DNA from: UBA5486 sp036744795
GTDB taxonomy: Bacteria; Bacillota; UBA4882; UBA10575
Reading direction: 5' to 3'
NCBI GenBank assembly: GCA_036744795.1
Contig: DAIOHK010000004.1
Span: 32,307 to 96,306, forward strand
Length of the DNA stretch: 64,000 nucleotides
The notes beneath the pieces are model-generated. The model was not told the DNA's origin. It saw only the letters and a list, made by a program, of their open reading frames with translations, and searched no databases. Shown here piece by piece: positions 34,047 to 41,757 of this stretch (its first letter is position 1; every line of letters starts with the position of its first letter). Position numbers and translations under genes: made by a program.

Positions 34047-34997
34047 TTGAAAATTCCGCTTGATTATTCTTCCCAAATCCCAAGAAACAAATTATCGAAG
34101 GTATTACAGAAGATGAGGGAAAAAATAAAAAAACATAAAATCTCATATCTTTTTCTAGCTCCGTATGCAATAACATTTATTACATTTACTGTTATTCCGG
34201 TAGTAATCTCCATTGGATTAAGCTTTACCCATTATAATATGCTGGAACCGCCTCAATGGATAGGCTGGCAGAATTATATTAAACTTTTTCTGGGTGATGA
34301 GGTTTTTTTGAAAGCTGTAAAAAACACCTTTGTGTTTGCTGCGATTACGGGTCCGGTTAGTTATATTGCTTGTCTGCTTTTTGCCTGGATGATTAATGAG
34401 TTAAGGCCTAAAATCAGAGCCTTATTTACACTGTTGTTTTATGCTCCTTCGATTTCGGGAAATGTTTTTTTAGTATGGCAGATAATGTTTAGTGGTGATT
34501 CTTATGGGTATATTAATGGACTCCTAATGAACTGGGGAATCATTCATGAACCTATTCAGTGGCTTACAAATCCCCAATATATTATGAGTATTGTTATTCT
34601 TGTAGTTTTATGGATGAGTCTAGGTACGAGTTTTCTAGTATTTATTGCCGGTTTACAAAACGTAGATAAAACTTTATATGAAGCGGGTGCGATTGATGGA
34701 GTAAGAAATAGATGGCAGGAATTATGGTATATAACATTACCCAGTATGCGTCCGCAATTAATGTTTGGCGCAATCATCTCTATTACTCAATCTTTTGCCG
34801 CTAGCGAACAGGCTATTGCCCTGGCAGGGTTCCCCAGTGTTGATTATGCAGCACGAACAGTTGTTACCCACTTGGTAGACTATGGGAATATCCGGTTTGA
34901 AATGGGGTATGCTGCGACCATTGCTACAGTACTCTTTTTAGTTATGCTGATAGTGCAGAGAACAGTTCAAAGATTACTACGGAAGGTAGGGGATTAA
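34047..34997 (+). CDS. Sugar ABC transporter permease (MalF type)
   Basis: The 316-residue permease has six helices, a LFLAPYAITFITFTVIPVVI first helix, and an EAA loop EAGAIDGVRNRWQELWYITL. The frame opens at 33975 inside the binding-protein gene. GGGAGG at 34032-34037 lies 9 bases before TTG 34047, which I take as the start. It is coupled to the following permease, whose reading frame begins at the stop of this one. Confidence 0.87.
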   Translation: MKIPLDYSSQIPRNKLSKVLQKMREKIKKHKISYLFLAPYAITFITFTVIPVVISIGLSFTHYNMLEPPQWIGWQNYIKLFLGDEVFLKAVKNTFVFAAITGPVSYIACLLFAWMINELRPKIRALFTLLFYAPSISGNVFLVWQIMFSGDSYGYINGLLMNWGIIHEPIQWLTNPQYIMSIVILVVLWMSLGTSFLVFIAGLQNVDKTLYEAGAIDGVRNRWQELWYITLPSMRPQLMFGAIISITQSFAASEQAIALAGFPSVDYAARTVVTHLVDYGNIRFEMGYAATIATVLFLVMLIVQRTVQRLLRKVGD

Positions 34998-34998
34998 A

Positions 34999-35862
34999 AT
35001 TAAAATACGTGCACAAATAAGAAGAAAAAAAGTTAGCCGTTCGGTAGGAGGAGATCTAGTAGTATTTATCATTTTATTTGTGGGAGCAGTCTTTATGAGC
35101 TTACCAATGATTTATACGATTTGCGGTGCTTTTAAACCATTAAACGAGTTGTTTTTATTCCCTCCTCAGTTTTTTGTACGAAATCCCACTTTGGATAATT
35201 TTAAAGATTTATTTATTCTAATGGGAGAGTCCTGGGTCCCTTTTACCCGATATTTATCAAATTCTTTAATTGTTATTATCTTGGGAACTGGAGGACATGT
35301 GCTGATCTCATCACTGGGTGCGTATGTAGTATCAAAACATGATTTTCCCGGAAGAAAATTATTTTCAGAGGTGGTTTTGTTATCATTAATGTTTGCTCAG
35401 CAAGTAACTGCAATCCCGAACTATCTAGTGATGTCTAAAATCGGGTGGATTGATACCTTGTATTCTCTGATTGTACCAGCCTGGGGGATGAGTTTAGGAT
35501 TTTACCTGATGAGTAAATTTATGCAACAGATTCCCGATGCCTTACTGGAGGCTGCCAGATTGGATGGAACCGGTGAATTCCGAATCTATTGGAATATTGT
35601 CATGCCCTATGTAAAACCTGCATGGTTAACATTGATCATTCTTTCGTTTCAGCAATTGTGGGCTAATACCGGGGGTAGATTTATCTATAGTGAGGTGCTA
35701 AAACCTTTACCTTATGCACTGCAACAGATCGCAGCTGGTGGTATTGCAAGACAAGGAGTTGCTATGGTAGTGGCCTTTTTGATGATGATTGTTCCGGTAG
35801 TATTGTTTATTTTTAATCAGTCCAAGATTGTAGAGACCATGGGAACTTCGGGTATAGATTAA
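34999..35862 (+). CDS. Sugar ABC transporter permease (MalG type) with a probable AUU start
   Basis: The protein has six helices and an EAA loop EAARLDGTGEFRIYWNIVMP. The first in-frame conventional start is GTG 35080, but that would cut through the first helix (DLVVFIILFVGAVFMSLPMI) and has no ribosome site. The frame is open upstream to 34993 and encodes KIRAQIRRKKVSRSVGG, a typical basic MalG N-terminus. AAGGTAGGGG at 34983-34992 lies 6 bases before ATT 34999. No ATG, GTG, TTG or CTG exists between. An AUU start is therefore proposed; a base error could also explain it. Confidence 0.8.
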   Translation: MKIRAQIRRKKVSRSVGGDLVVFIILFVGAVFMSLPMIYTICGAFKPLNELFLFPPQFFVRNPTLDNFKDLFILMGESWVPFTRYLSNSLIVIILGTGGHVLISSLGAYVVSKHDFPGRKLFSEVVLLSLMFAQQVTAIPNYLVMSKIGWIDTLYSLIVPAWGMSLGFYLMSKFMQQIPDALLEAARLDGTGEFRIYWNIVMPYVKPAWLTLIILSFQQLWANTGGRFIYSEVLKPLPYALQQIAAGGIARQGVAMVVAFLMMIVPVVLFIFNQSKIVETMGTSGID

Positions 35863-35965
35863 TGATCGGTTTAGTAGGTAGTCGCTCATGCCGGCTACCT
35901 TAACATCATGCAGTGATTTGAATCAAAGCCAGGTGAGTCGACACTCTTCGAAGATTTATTTGGGA

Positions 35966-36021
35966 GGCGGCCAAAAGGTATTCTCTTTACCCTCCTCAAG
36001 TTACGTCCGGCCGCCTTTTTT
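35966..36021 (+). terminator. Terminator after the second transporter
   Basis: GGCGGCC at 35966-35972 pairs with GGCCGCC at 36009-36015, followed by TTTTTT. An inner GGTA/TACC hairpin lies in the loop. The stretch 35870-35960 also carries family B-like words (GGTAGTCGCTCATGCCGGCTA). Confidence 0.75.
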
Positions 36022-36092
36022 CACCTTTGTCTTAAAAAAAGCTGGAATGAAGCTTTGGAATATTGATAAATAAAGAAATGGAGGGATGATAA

Positions 36093-37451
36093 ATGTTATT
36101 TAGTAACAAAAGAAGTCTGTTTCGAAGTTTGATATTAGTTTTGATGCTTTTTTGGTGCTTAGCAGTTAATGGAGTAAGTGAGGCTAATGAGTATAAAGAA
36201 TTTACCATAAATATAGAAGAAACATATCAGACCATTGAAGGTTTTGGAGCTTCGATTGCTTGGTACGAAAATTGGGTTACTGCTCACCCTAATAAGAAAG
36301 AGCTTTATAATGTGCTTTTTAAAGAGCTAGGACTTGATATTTTACGTTTGCAGAACTGGTATGGAAAACAGCCTGAGACAGGGGCTCATACAACAGAAAT
36401 CGTTAAAGAAGCCGAACGCTCTTTAGGACGTCCAATCAAAATTCTTATCTCATCCTGGTCTCCACCTGCTTCTTTAAAGAGTAATAATGATGTAGAACAT
36501 GGAGGAACCCTAAAAAAAGAAAATGGTCAATATCTTTATCAAGAGTTTGCTAACTATTGGTATGATTCATTAATGGCTTATGCAAAAGTAGGAATAGTTC
36601 CGGAATATATTAGCATACAAAATGAACCTGATTATAAAGCAGAGTGGAATTCGTGCCTTTTTGGCCCGGAAGAAACAAAGGAAGTTGCTGGTTACGATAA
36701 AGCCTTAGCAGCGGTATATAACAAACTACAGGAGATGGACAACCCCCCGAAGATAATAGGGCCAGAGACGATAGGGATTGGTTACGATGCGGTAGAGAAG
36801 TATAGCCAGAAAATGAATATGGATTATATTTATGCCCTTGCTCATCATCTATATCATGGTGGAGATTATACAAACCCTACGACTTTTAGCTATAAAATGC
36901 GGAAAATAAGAGTGATGTTTCCGGAGAAACTTATTTTCCAAACTGAATTTGAGCGGGGAGATGGTTTTCAAACCGCCTGGGTAATTCATAATGCTTTGGT
37001 TGAAGAGAGTGTCAATGCTTATTTATACTGGGATTTAGTCTGGGTTGATAGAGGCTTGGTTAAAATAGAAAACCCCTGGCGGACTAGTAATTGGGAGACA
37101 AAAAAAGGTTTTAATAAAAATAATATGTATTATGCTGTTCAACACTACGCAAAGTTTACGGAGCCGGGATACAAACGAGTGGAAGCTAAAGGAGATAGTA
37201 ATCGGCTAAAGGTTTCAGCTTTTATCTCACCGGATGGAAAGCAATTAGTAATTGTGGCGCTCAATACTCTTTTTATTGAAGAAAAACTCAAACTTAATTT
37301 GCTCGATTATCAAGCAGATGAATCGCAAATATATCGAACTGCTTTTATGGGGATAGATGGTGAAAGATTTACGAAAATTGGTTCCTTAGAGGAAGGGCAA
37401 ACCATAGCCCTACCAGGTCTATCAATGGTAACGGTGGTACTTAAAAGATAA
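36093..37451 (+). CDS. Secreted GH30 glycosidase, xylanase-like
   Basis: The 452-residue enzyme has a signal peptide (LILVLMLFWCLAVNGVSEAN) and a GH30 barrel plus side beta-sandwich. The family start QTIEGFGASIAWYENW is clear. The acid/base glutamate lies in SIQNEPDYKAEW near residue 178, and the nucleophile in FQTEFERGDG near residue 284. Catalytic domain and length fit bacterial GH30 endo-xylanases or glucuronoxylanases more than beta-glucosylceramidases. The adjoining GH115 glucuronidase remnant supports glucuronoxylan as the target. GGAGGGATG-type ribosome site precedes ATG 36093. It follows the transporter terminator, so it has its own promoter or depends on read-through. Confidence 0.82.
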   Translation: MLFSNKRSLFRSLILVLMLFWCLAVNGVSEANEYKEFTINIEETYQTIEGFGASIAWYENWVTAHPNKKELYNVLFKELGLDILRLQNWYGKQPETGAHTTEIVKEAERSLGRPIKILISSWSPPASLKSNNDVEHGGTLKKENGQYLYQEFANYWYDSLMAYAKVGIVPEYISIQNEPDYKAEWNSCLFGPEETKEVAGYDKALAAVYNKLQEMDNPPKIIGPETIGIGYDAVEKYSQKMNMDYIYALAHHLYHGGDYTNPTTFSYKMRKIRVMFPEKLIFQTEFERGDGFQTAWVIHNALVEESVNAYLYWDLVWVDRGLVKIENPWRTSNWETKKGFNKNNMYYAVQHYAKFTEPGYKRVEAKGDSNRLKVSAFISPDGKQLVIVALNTLFIEEKLKLNLLDYQADESQIYRTAFMGIDGERFTKIGSLEEGQTIALPGLSMVTVVLKR

Positions 37452-37515
37452 GTTCAAATATAAATGAATTATGAATTTCTTAAAGTAAATTTAAAAAAGG
37501 ACAGGGTAAGATAAA

Positions 37516-38003
37516 ATGTTTAATATTGATGAAAATTATATTATAGCCAATGAAAAATACAGCAAAGACAGTTTTATATTGGTCAAAGGAGGAAAGGCAG
37601 CTGATCTTTATGTTTCTCCTGAGGATTATTGGGGGGTAAAACGGGCGGCCCCACAGAAAATATGATGCCAACCGTCCGGGAAATCCCACTTCTTCCTGGG
37701 TCGGAGAGGGTGTAGCGGTAGAAGGGTCCTCAGATGTTTGACCTGATAGTAAGCACGAGTGTTGTTTGCCTGAATTCAGTATCTTTGGATTAGAAAGTTT
37801 CTATGATTAATAATATTAGAATGACAAAGTCACTCCATAAAGTTGAAAGACCAGGATACCATAGATTACGGATTAAAATGGTAGACCCCGGAGTTGTTTT
37901 ACAAATGGTTTTAGATATGGGCGGGGTTAAACCAAGTTACCTGGGACCACCGGAAAGTTATTTTAAGAAAGAAGGATCAATTTATGGCAAGGGTATATTT
38001 TAA
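37516..38003 (+). pseudogene. GH115 alpha-glucuronidase remnant with a large internal deletion
   Basis: The first frame (37516-37665) encodes FILVKGGKAADLYVSPEDYW then GVKRAA, the GH115 N-terminus. The frame at 37803-38003 encodes LRIKMVDPGVVLQMVLDMGG then VKPSYLGPPESY, the GH115 C-terminus. A full enzyme is 800 or more residues, so most of the middle is missing and frames are broken. The piece between (37666-37800) has no recognised product. Its place next to GH30 suggests a once-complete glucuronoxylan pathway. Confidence 0.65.
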
Positions 38004-39018
38004 ATCTGTAGATTCTTATTCTAATCTAAATGCAGTTAATAAGGAGGCAGCTTCAGTTTTGCAGGAATTAGCTTCTGCTGAAAACTTATCTTTAGAGAGT
38101 TTCATCCCATTAAAAGTGCATTGTGGAGAGAAGGGAAACAAGACATTTATTAGGCCAGACAACTTTAACGGAATTATTAATTATTTAGAGCAGCAGGGAG
38201 TTAGGTCAGAATTTGTCGAAACGAATGCCCTTTATCGGGGAGAGAGGAATACAACAAATAAGCATTTAAAAGTAGCAAAAGAACATGGTTTTACTAGACT
38301 TCCTTTAGTGATTGCTGATGGTGAATGTGGTGAAGAATATGAACTGGTTGAAATTAATAAAAAACACTTTCAGGTCTGTAAGATCGCTAAGGGACTCGCT
38401 AAGCACGAACAAGTTATTGTTTTAAGTCATTTTAAAGGTCATACCCTAGCAGGGTTTGGAGGAGCGGTTAAACAACTAGGGATGGGATTTGCCGCCAAAG
38501 GGGGTAAACTTGATCAGCATGCTAACTCTATTCCGAAGATTAATCCTCGTAAATGTAGAGCTTGTAAGGCCTGTGTGCTTAAATGTCCGGCAGATGCGAT
38601 TATTCTCCTTAAGAAGGCTAAGATCAGAAAGGAAAAATGTATTGGTTGTGCTTCTTGCATCGGGGTGTGTCCACATAGCGCGGTCTCCAATAGTTGGCTT
38701 CCTTCTTTGTCAAAGTCTTTCTTTGAAAGATTGGTTGAATATGCATATGCAGCAGCAGTGAATAAAAAGCATATCTATATTAATTTTGCTTTGAATATTA
38801 CTAAAGCTTGTGATTGCGAAGGACATCATATGAAGATAGTGGCTAAGGATATCGGATTATTAGCCTCCACGGATCCTGTAGCTATTGATCAGGCTTGTTT
38901 AGATTTGGTGAATAAAAACGAAAGAACAAGGCTTTTTAAAAGAGGTAGATATGCTTTGGAATATGCAGAAAAGATTGGCCTGGGTAGTAGAGATTATGAA
39001 TTTATAGATTTGATTTAA
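37984..39018 (+). CDS. DUF362 protein with two 4Fe-4S ferredoxin motifs
   Basis: The 344-residue protein is a DUF362-type protein (VIVLSHFKGHTLAGFGGAVK and STDPVAIDQACLD) with an inserted bacterial ferredoxin domain. The clusters are CRACKACVLKCPADAI near residue 195 and CIGCASCIGVCPHSAV near 220. The reaction is unknown; an electron-transfer role is inferred from the clusters. Its start overlaps the end of the GH115 remnant by 20 bases, with AAAGGAT upstream. It is convergent with the DUF2937 gene across a long hairpin. Confidence 0.87.
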   Translation: MARVYFKSVDSYSNLNAVNKEAASVLQELASAENLSLESFIPLKVHCGEKGNKTFIRPDNFNGIINYLEQQGVRSEFVETNALYRGERNTTNKHLKVAKEHGFTRLPLVIADGECGEEYELVEINKKHFQVCKIAKGLAKHEQVIVLSHFKGHTLAGFGGAVKQLGMGFAAKGGKLDQHANSIPKINPRKCRACKACVLKCPADAIILLKKAKIRKEKCIGCASCIGVCPHSAVSNSWLPSLSKSFFERLVEYAYAAAVNKKHIYINFALNITKACDCEGHHMKIVAKDIGLLASTDPVAIDQACLDLVNKNERTRLFKRGRYALEYAEKIGLGSRDYEFIDLI

Positions 39019-39160
39019 AACTACTTTCAAGGTTGGGGAATTACGCAATTACCAAAGACGATTTATTTCTTTGGTTCATGAAGTAACAGAAGCATATCTG
39101 CAGAAAGAACAAATTGAGAAAAAGGATAAAGTGCTAAAAGAAGTAGTAATAGAGTAAATG
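39019..39160 (+). other. Non-coding gap with a short decayed frame
   Basis: A frame from about 39062 to 39157 encodes HEVTEAYLQKEQIEKKDKVL, then a stop, without a start or ribosome site. It looks like the tail of a broken gene but I cannot name it. A MITE-like end (GGAATTACGCAATT) lies at about 39038. Confidence 0.3.
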
Positions 39161-39199
39161 GGTTACTCCAAAATCCGGAAACAGGGATTTGAATATTCT

Positions 39200-39238
39200 A
39201 TAATCCAATACCCGCCAAAAGGGCGGGTATTGGATTAT
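39200..39238. terminator. Bidirectional hairpin between convergent genes
   Basis: A perfect 17-bp inverted repeat (39200-39216 and 39222-39238) has the core CCAATACCCGCC and a 5-base loop. It sits between the DUF362 gene and the DUF2937 gene and could terminate both, although T-tracts are weak. Confidence 0.65.
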
Positions 39239-39303
39239 AACTTCGATTATCATACCTAATGTAAGCGTCTTTTTTATGAGTATATAATATGAAATATTAT
39301 ATT

Positions 39304-39873
39304 TTAGTTGAAAAACGGAGGCCCAAGATTTTTTCTACGGTAGACTAAAGAAGAGATAAATTTAAACAAAGATTTAAAAATACCTTTGATTCCCTGGTAA
39401 ATAGCCCAGGCTAGTAGAAGTCCACAAAATCCATAAATTACCCCTTCCACAGTAGTAGGGATACCTGGAGTAAAAATGGACCAGGTTTCTTGTAACATCT
39501 CTAAATCAGCTTCTCGGATAAAAACCCACCAACGGTTAAGTGGTGTAGCTCTTTCTAAGGCAGTAAAAGACTTATCTAGGGCTTCTATTCTGTTTACCAG
39601 TTCTGTAATGATCTGACCGGAGGAAGAAAAGACCTCGTTGCCGGAGTTCAGATGAAGGGAGATGTATTCGTCTAGGGTGAGATTAAAATACTCGGCTGAA
39701 AGTTCGTAGCGGAGAAGCAGGAATTTTGCTTCTGCTAAGTGACCGCCTAATCGTTGGAGATATTGGCCGAAGAATTGAGGAAATTGAGCCATAGTGATTG
39801 TTCCGATTACGGCAATAATTCGATCAAGTAAACCACTAAAAAAACGGAAAGGATATTTCAGGATTTTACTCAT
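39304..39873 (-). CDS. DUF2937 family membrane protein
   Basis: The 189-residue protein has an N-terminal amphipathic or membrane segment (LDRIIAVIGTITMAQFPQFF). The family motif is QYLQRLGGHLAEAKFLL. A C-terminal membrane segment (VIYGFCGLLLAWAIYQGIKG) and a basic tail follow. This layout matches DUF2937, whose function is unknown. The start is ATG 39873; the frame also opens at GTG 39882, but AAAGGAA lies nine bases before the ATG. It stands alone on the minus strand. Confidence 0.75.
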   Translation of the reverse strand: MSKILKYPFRFFSGLLDRIIAVIGTITMAQFPQFFGQYLQRLGGHLAEAKFLLLRYELSAEYFNLTLDEYISLHLNSGNEVFSSSGQIITELVNRIEALDKSFTALERATPLNRWWVFIREADLEMLQETWSIFTPGIPTTVEGVIYGFCGLLLAWAIYQGIKGIFKSLFKFISSLVYRRKNLGPPFFN

Positions 39874-39917
39874 GAAAGACACTTCCTTTATGGCAAGTTA
39901 TTCTTTTAGTATGTGAG

Positions 39918-40030
39918 GGAATTGCATAATTACCTTAATCGTATATTCGACCACAAAATATAGTGTTTGACTAATATTAGGCTATCAATATATTGTGGTC
40001 GAATCATAAATAGTTGAATTATGCAATTCC
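39918..40030. mobile_element. MITE-like element, family A, 113 bp
   Basis: The ends GGAATTGCATAATT and AATTATGCAATTCC form a perfect 14-base inverted repeat. An inner pair (TTCGACCACAAAATATAG and AATATATTGTGGTCGAA) forms a second palindromic arm. The core TATTAGGCTATCAATA recurs at the right end of the window. No transposase is encoded, so it would be mobilised in trans or act as an RNA hairpin. Confidence 0.75.
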
Positions 40031-40096
40031 TTAAAGTAAATAAAGCCCTATTTGTGTTAAATATTTTACTTACTTTAAAGGAAATCGTATTGTTAA

Positions 40097-40146
40097 GGAA
40101 TCGCCTAATTGGATAAATAAAGCCAAAAAGTAATTATGTAATTTCC
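40097..40146. repeat. Short (50-bp) variant of the MITE-like family
   Basis: GGAATCGCCTAATT and AATTATGTAATTTCC bracket about 20 bases (GGATAAATAAAG...). A similar unit lies at 58883-58934. A further end-like word (AATTATGGAATTCTC) is at about 40209. Confidence 0.45.
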
Positions 40147-40368
40147 TCTATTTAATAATTTAAGATTTAATTACAGCTTTAATTGTGGCCAAATGGATAC
40201 CAGAGGTAATTATGGAATTCTCTCACTTGTATTATAACATATTTTTCTAAACCTTTTATGTAATATTTTAGACCAGATATAAAGAAGTTTGTTTTGTGAA
40301 AAAAGAAAAATTAAAATTGCGAAACAAACTAAATTTCAAATAATTGAAGTTAAAAAATAAGAAGGCCT

Positions 40369-40527
40369 ATGCAAAAGCACAAGTGGTTAATACAGGTTTT
40401 TAAACTTGAAGATGGTGTAAGGTATGGACGGCCTGATGTTTATATTGCTGGTGACCAGGATAAAGTAGGGATTTTTCCGGATTTGGTTATCGATTTGGAT
40501 CAGGTATTTGGAATCGTGTTAGGATAA
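40369..40527 (+). pseudogene. C-terminal fragment of a Uma2-family (DUF820) endonuclease
   Basis: The 52-residue frame encodes WLIQVFKLEDGVRYGRPDVY then VGIFPDLVIDLDQVF, which is the C-terminal end of Uma2-type restriction-fold proteins. The PD-(D/E)XK catalytic half is absent. The first 19 bases after the ATG position (GCAAAAGCACAAGTGGTTA) recur exactly at 46585-46603, before the Wadjet operon. Confidence 0.55.
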
Positions 40528-40696
40528 TAATCAAATAATCCGGTTAAATGAGAAAAGAGGGGAGAAAATGATAGAATTTTCCGGAGCGTTTGTTTGGCAG
40601 AATAGCTTATAACTCTATTTACGAAAAATGTATAATAAGAGGTTATTGCAGGTTATTTAATATAACAAAACAGTTACATTTTATAAACGTAAGATT

Positions 40697-40726
40697 AGCC
40701 AGTTAACCTAATAAGGTTGACTGGCT
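40697..40726. terminator. Stem-loop downstream of the kinase gene
   Basis: AGCCAGTTAACCT pairs with AGGTTGACTGGCT over a 4-base loop. It lies just after the minus-strand kinase gene, but the trailing T-tract is poor in that direction. Confidence 0.5.
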
Positions 40727-40741
40727 TAAAAATCTGATGAT

Positions 40742-41710
40742 TTACTTCTCAGTTCTTTTTAAATTATTCATTGTATTATGGTCTACCTTTACTCCAGAAT
40801 GGTATAAAGCCATTATAACAGCTCCGATAACCGGATTAAACTTAGGTTTTATTATTTTTGCCCTTGGGGCTACTTTTAAAACGTTCTTTTTTATGACATC
40901 TATTAACAGACTGCTTTCATTCTTAAAAACTCCACCCACTAAAGGAACTTCTATCTCCTCATCAGCCAGATCCAGTCCATTGATGACAGCTGTAATATTC
41001 TGGGCTAGTTCATTACCGGCTTTAATGATAATTTTCTTTGCGATCCGGTCTCCCTCGCGAGCAGCTTGAAAGACTATATAAGCCATGGAAGCTATTTCTT
41101 CCCGGCTGAGGGAGAAATAAACCTTTACCATAATATCTTCCATTTTGTCGAGATTTAATTTTTTCTTAAACATAGGCAACAAAACTGTATTTTCTCCTCT
41201 ACCGTCATAAGCTTTTAAAGCGGCGGTTAACCCAGAAATAGCGATATAATAACCGCTTCCTTCATCACCAATTATATGACCCCAGCCGCCAGCTCGTTTT
41301 CTTTGGCCCTTTTTGTTAATTCCTAAGGAGATAGCTCCTGTTCCGGCAATAAGGACTACACCATAAGCTTTAGCATTACCTCCTACCAAGGCAATTACTG
41401 CGTCGTTTTCCAATACTATTCTGTGGGCTATCTGTTGTTTTGTTAAAACTTGATATATAGTATCATAGTCTTGTTTTGAATCAATTCCGGCCAAACCGAA
41501 ACATGCTGTTTCTAAAGTGTTGATCTTTTCTGGGCTTGATTGAATTGCGCCATCTATAGCTTTTTTTATTTCCTGAGCAGCTTTTTCTATACCGGTGACA
41601 TGATAAGCCGATGCACCAGCTTCACCCCGCCCTAAGATCTCACCTTTTTCATTTACTAAATAAGAAATTGTCTTGGTTCCTCCACCATCTATTCCAAGAA
41701 AATATTTCAT
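40742..41710 (-). CDS. BadF/BadG-type sugar kinase, probable N-acetylglucosamine kinase
   Basis: The 322-residue protein is an ASKHA-fold kinase. It shows the phosphate-1 loop GIDGGGTKTISYLVN, the LENDAVIALVGG segment, the VLIAGTGAISLGI adenosine loop and GDEGSGYYIAISGL. This is the BadF/N-acetylglucosamine kinase branch. It is last in a minus-strand set with an ABC importer and a ROK regulator, so it probably phosphorylates the imported amino sugar or glucose. AAGGGGA lies six bases before ATG 41710; the frame also opens at TTG 41716. Confidence 0.83.
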   Translation of the reverse strand: MKYFLGIDGGGTKTISYLVNEKGEILGRGEAGASAYHVTGIEKAAQEIKKAIDGAIQSSPEKINTLETACFGLAGIDSKQDYDTIYQVLTKQQIAHRIVLENDAVIALVGGNAKAYGVVLIAGTGAISLGINKKGQRKRAGGWGHIIGDEGSGYYIAISGLTAALKAYDGRGENTVLLPMFKKKLNLDKMEDIMVKVYFSLSREEIASMAYIVFQAAREGDRIAKKIIIKAGNELAQNITAVINGLDLADEEIEVPLVGGVFKNESSLLIDVIKKNVLKVAPRAKIIKPKFNPVIGAVIMALYHSGVKVDHNTMNNLKRTEK

Positions 41711-41757
41711 AAACAATCCCCTTTCTCAATATCAAACAAGAAATTACTAGAGTAATA

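Noticed and set aside
35080..35862. Permease starting at GTG 35080
   Set aside because: This start has no ribosome site and cuts into the first membrane helix; the open frame upstream encodes a normal MalG N-terminus.
21766..40146. CRISPR array made of the repeated GCAATTCC words
   Set aside because: The repeats are dispersed kilobases apart, have no regular spacers and form terminal inverted repeats of single elements; no cas gene is present.
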